Shown: positions 63,355-64,000 of the stretch, piece by piece
Layout: the number at the start of each line of letters is the position of its first letter
Numbering within the stretch: the first letter of the stretch is position 1
Source of the DNA: Promethearchaeota archaeon
GTDB lineage: Archaea > Asgardarchaeota > Lokiarchaeia > Sigynarchaeales > SOKP01
Assembly (NCBI GenBank): GCA_019058515.1
Contig: JAHPYY010000092.1
Location: forward strand, 7,459-71,458
DNA length: 64,000 nucleotides
Reading direction: 5' to 3'
Translations under genes and position numbers: made by a program
The notes under the pieces: model-generated
Told to the model about the DNA's origin: nothing
Database searches by the model: none
The model's input: only the letters and a program-made list of their open reading frames with translations

Positions 63355-63720
63355 TTAGAACTCGTAATCCCTTTTTTTTAACATCGAAACCAAACGTCCT
63401 CTAGAGAGAAGTTGGATTCCAAACTGTTGACAATAGTCTTGAGAAAAGTCTGTTACGATATTGCAGATCATTATCCCTCCTACAAACTTCGTATCCAAAC
63501 AGGCTTTGTGTAATTGCCGTAATTGAGTAATTGAAATCTCGCGCTTCCAATCCCTTATAAATATACCAAATTTTCCCGCCTCGTAATCTTTAATTATAGC
63601 ATCGAATTTCCAATACTTTCCTGATTTTCCGCGTATTTTTTGTGGATTGTTTACATATTCATATTTATTTCCTAATGCAAGTTTAGCCAAATCTGAAAGG
63701 TCCTTCTCAGCATAAGACAT
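63355..63720 (-). CDS. Mrr/restriction-endonuclease-fold protein
   Basis: A 121-residue protein with YWKFDAIIKDY, FGIFIRDWKREI (D followed by a D-x-K like motif) and the VGGIMICNIVTDFSQDYCQQFGIQLLS end typical of the Mrr/PD-(D/E)xK fold. The aligned Q-x-K of Mrr is RDWK here, so catalysis may be altered. It could be a Holliday-junction or restriction-like nuclease, or a DNA-binding relic. Convergent with the lipid-kinase gene. Confidence 0.6.
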   Translation of the reverse strand: MSYAEKDLSDLAKLALGNKYEYVNNPQKIRGKSGKYWKFDAIIKDYEAGKFGIFIRDWKREISITQLRQLHKACLDTKFVGGIMICNIVTDFSQDYCQQFGIQLLSRGRLVSMLKKRDYEF

Positions 63721-63894
63721 AGTATAATTCCTCGTTAATCTATAATATTACTTTTCATAAATTTAAATGTTAATGCAAATATTATCCACACATTTCAAAA
63801 AAATAAGTAATATGTACGCAATATCCTTTCAATATTTAATTACGGGTTGTTTCTAAAATTAACGACATAAAAATATCTCAAACCAAATTAGAGT

Positions 63895-63999
63895 TCACGC
63901 ACTAAAATTAAGAAGCTTATACAACGGGTACTTCCCTTCAGTGTCGGGACCTTCGCAATCCACGAAGTTGGGTAATTTCTTAATAATATAGGACTTTAA
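63895..63999 (-). CDS. Possible 3' end of a gene (partial at window edge)
   Basis: A frame open from the right window edge ends with TGA at 63895-63897 after 34 residues (including NFVDCEGPDTEGKYP). The bases are richer in G+C than the flanks, like the patch at 32.4-34.6 kb. It could be the C-terminal end of a minus-strand gene, or chance. No family is recognised. Confidence 0.25.
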   Translation of the reverse strand, partial: LKSYIIKKLPNFVDCEGPDTEGKYPLYKLLNFSA

Positions 64000-64000
64000 C

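Noticed and set aside
1..64000. CRISPR arrays, rRNA or tRNA genes, insertion sequences with transposases
   Set aside because: I found no regular direct repeats with spacers, no rRNA-like or cloverleaf sequence, and no transposase motif.

Overview
The window is an AT-rich archaeal chromosome segment that best fits an Asgard archaeon (Lokiarchaeia-like). Archaeal markers are Alba, a histone-fold protein with a basic tail, a Sec11-type signal peptidase with a Ser/His pair, a thiolase plus DUF35 pair, and Shine-Dalgarno sites of the GGAGG/GAGGTGA type. Asgard-type markers are a Rab-like small GTPase, a large LRR protein with a conserved N-terminal module, a tiny gelsolin-like protein, and several acyl-CoA dehydrogenase, ETF and CoA genes. 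The lineage is inferred from gene content; there is no rRNA or tRNA gene in the window.

Layout. 1-4.6 kb: the end of a large surface protein and a DUF362 protein. 4.7-7.9 kb: an acyl-CoA dehydrogenase, etfB and ferredoxin-fused etfA operon. 8-14.9 kb: an MBL hydrolase, then a B12 acyl-CoA mutase (large and small subunits), a GH36-like glycosidase and the MeaB/ArgK GTPase. 14.9-22 kb: an ABC exporter with one LolD-like ATPase between two paralogous FtsX/MacB permeases. 22-24 kb: a membrane methyltransferase and a membrane-anchored winged-helix regulator. 23.7-29.3 kb: a threonine cluster (ACT regulator, homoserine dehydrogenase, threonine synthase, convergent ThrH) lying between the two subunits of a CoA-transferase-fold enzyme. 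29.4-32.3 kb: DUF169, a small ORF, a corrinoid adenosyltransferase, a PPOX protein and an RNase Z-like MBL protein. 32.4-34.65 kb: a visibly G+C-richer patch with a degenerate Ras-like GTPase, a broken zinc ribbon and a truncated FEN-1-like fragment, probably a decayed acquisition. 34.7-41.5 kb: a RuBisCO-like protein, a winged-helix/methyltransferase fusion, MaoC, thiolase/DUF35, an M28 peptidase and TauE. 41.8-43.7 kb: signal peptidase, Alba, histone-fold protein.

43.8-56.3 kb is the most striking part: two divergent operons for DNA-end processing. One carries two unrecognised proteins and an ATP-dependent DNA ligase. The other carries a 1506-residue RecB-nuclease/Fe-S/SF1 helicase (Dna2-like), an Mre11-like nuclease and a Rad50-like ATPase with an unusual CX6C hook. 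A perfect dyad (7+3+7) lies in the shared promoter region. The Mre11 gene appears to start at AUA. This looks like a complete double-strand-break repair or defence module with two uncharacterised partners. 56.4-64 kb: an LRR/SWIM protein, the gelsolin-like protein, a long acyl-CoA dehydrogenase, a coiled-coil protein, a dolichol-kinase-like membrane protein and an Mrr-like nuclease fold.

Metabolically, the window encodes acyl-CoA oxidation (two dehydrogenases, ETF, MaoC hydratase, thiolase, CoA-transferase-fold enzyme) and B12-dependent acyl-CoA rearrangement with its chaperone GTPase and cofactor adenosyltransferase. Several enzymes have altered active sites (mutase, RuBisCO-like protein, CoA-transferase subunit B), so their substrates are probably not the textbook ones.
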